DNA of 64,000 nt from Hymenobacter sp. DG25A (GTDB lineage: Bacteria > Bacteroidota > Bacteroidia > Cytophagales > Hymenobacteraceae). The stretch is taken from contig NZ_CP012623.1 of NCBI RefSeq assembly GCF_001280305.1, forward strand, positions 1,178,001 through 1,242,000, read 5' to 3'. Within the stretch, counting starts at the first letter, position 1. Every line of letters begins with the position of its first letter. Below are positions 62,989 through 64,000 of the stretch, piece by piece. Under the pieces are notes generated by a model. The model was not told the DNA's origin, ran no database searches, and saw only the letters and a program-made list of their open reading frames with translations. Made by a program: the position numbers and the translations under genes.

Positions 62989-64000
62989 ATGGCAGCTGGG
63001 CACTCTGATACACGCAAAATCATCCATCTGGACATGGATGCCTTCTACGCGTCGGTGGAGCAGCGCGACAACCCGGAGCTGCGCGGCAAACCCGTGGCGG
63101 TGGGCAGCCCGCGCCAGCGTGGCGTAGTGGCCGCCGCCAGCTACGAAGCCCGGCAGTTTGGAGTGCGCTCCGCCATGCCCTCCACCATTGCCCAGCGCAA
63201 ATGCCCCGAGCTGATCTTCGTAAAGCCCCGCTTTGATGTATACAAAGCCGTTTCCAGGCAGGTGCGGGCCATTATGGAAGACTACACGCTTCTCATTGAG
63301 CCGCTTTCTCTCGATGAAGCTTACCTGGACGTAACGCATACGCTGCAGGACCAGCATACCACCGCCACGGAGCTGGCTCAGCAAATCCGGGCGCGCATCC
63401 GGGCCGAAACGCAGCTGACGGCCTCGGCCGGCGTGTCCTACAACAAGCTGCTGGCCAAGCTAGCCTCCGACTACCGCAAGCCCGATGGTCTCTTCGTGAT
63501 ACGCCCGCACCAAGGGCCGGCGTTTGTGGAGGTGCTTTCCGTGGGGCAGTTCCACGGCATTGGCCCGGTAACGGCCGCCCGCATGAACCAGCTGGGTATA
63601 TTCACTGGCCTGGACCTCCGCCAGCAGTCGGAAGCTTTCCTGCGCCAGCACTTCGGCAAGTCCGGCGGCTACTACTATGGCCTGGCCCGCGCCGAGGACC
63701 ACCGCCCGGTAGAAGCCGACCAAGTCCGCAAGTCCATCGGCTCTGAAAACACCTTTAGCCAGGACCTCACCACAGTAGAAGAACTGCTCGCCGGCCTCGA
63801 CCCGGAGCTGACTGACGTTTGGGAAACCACCGAAAGAATGGGCGTGCGGGGCCGCACCGCAACGGTGAAAATCAAGTACGACGACTTTCAGGTCATTACC
63901 CGCAGCCGTACCGTCGTGGCGCCCTTCGCTTCAAAAGCCCAGTTTCAGCAGGTGAGCCACGATTTGCTCCTGGGTATACTGCCCCTGGCAAAAGGCGTGC
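62989..64000 (+). CDS. dinB: DNA polymerase IV (3' end beyond window)
   Basis: About 337 residues are visible and the frame is still open at the window end; the family length is about 360-400. It is a Y-family translesion polymerase. RKIIHLDMDAFYASVEQRDN carries the first metal-binding aspartates, VAAASYEARQFGVRSAMP is the fingers region, and EPLSLDEAYLDVT contains the second catalytic acidic pair. YNKLLAKLASDYRKPDGLF and the little-finger region (GVRGRTATVKIKYDDFQVI) follow. Start ATG 62989. It begins 88 bases after the hybrid kinase. Confidence 0.95.
   Translation, partial: MAAGHSDTRKIIHLDMDAFYASVEQRDNPELRGKPVAVGSPRQRGVVAAASYEARQFGVRSAMPSTIAQRKCPELIFVKPRFDVYKAVSRQVRAIMEDYTLLIEPLSLDEAYLDVTHTLQDQHTTATELAQQIRARIRAETQLTASAGVSYNKLLAKLASDYRKPDGLFVIRPHQGPAFVEVLSVGQFHGIGPVTAARMNQLGIFTGLDLRQQSEAFLRQHFGKSGGYYYGLARAEDHRPVEADQVRKSIGSENTFSQDLTTVEELLAGLDPELTDVWETTERMGVRGRTATVKIKYDDFQVITRSRTVVAPFASKAQFQQVSHDLLLGILPLAKGV

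Overview
The window looks like chromosomal DNA of a GC-rich Bacteroidota member, most likely a Hymenobacter-like bacterium (Cytophagales). This is inferred from family content: DUF5686 and DUF5916 outer-membrane proteins, a TIGR02757 protein, a DUF4097 pair, and a rhodopsin with a Blh retinal-forming oxygenase. Promoters also match the Bacteroidota -7 box TAnnTTTG, and Shine-Dalgarno sites are not evident. I found no rRNA, tRNA, CRISPR array, prophage or IS transposase.

Layout. 1-8.5 kb: 3' end of a SUI1/YciH factor, DUF1622, kdsB, a LysM protein, a TIGR02757 protein whose 3' end abuts an AT-rich foreign-looking gene, mutS2, a GIY-YIG gene bracketed by a perfect 39-bp inverted repeat, and murB. 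8.6-14 kb: blh, a xanthorhodopsin-type proton pump, a FucP-type sugar transporter and two unknown exported or membrane proteins. 14-24 kb: an RlmL-type methyltransferase, DoxX, a frameshifted M1 peptidase between two copies of a roughly 200-bp palindromic repeat, a Cys-rich copper-storage-like protein, recQ, and regulators, one with a strong inverted repeat at its start codon. 24-34 kb: pirin and the minus-strand lipid operon yceD-rpmF-plsX-fabH-efp-accB-accC, then an orphan HTH protein, pdxA and a leucyl aminopeptidase. 34-49 kb: rsmA, a hydroxyacid dehydrogenase, greA with a leader terminator, a HIT-NuiA fusion, AI-2E, DUF5686, an exported NucA-type nuclease, a small thioredoxin-like operon, YdcF, a succinate-semialdehyde dehydrogenase, an ECF sigma/anti-sigma pair, H-NOX, Bcp and GAF. 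49-64 kb: an M2 peptidase, an MtfA-SEC-C fusion, DUF5916, an ECF sigma / HEAT-repeat anti-sigma / DUF4097 operon, a large cytosolic hybrid histidine kinase, and the 5' part of dinB.

Most genes are housekeeping. The most unusual items are: (i) the GIY-YIG gene inside inverted copies of a dispersed palindromic repeat that also occurs elsewhere in the window without a nuclease; (ii) a HIT hydrolase fused to a NuiA-type nuclease-inhibitor domain, 4 kb from a NucA-type nuclease; (iii) a rhodopsin with the glycine fenestration linked to carotenoid antennae, next to blh; (iv) a promoter-terminator leader ahead of greA; and (v) an operator-like palindrome covering the promoter and start of a membrane-anchored HTH regulator.
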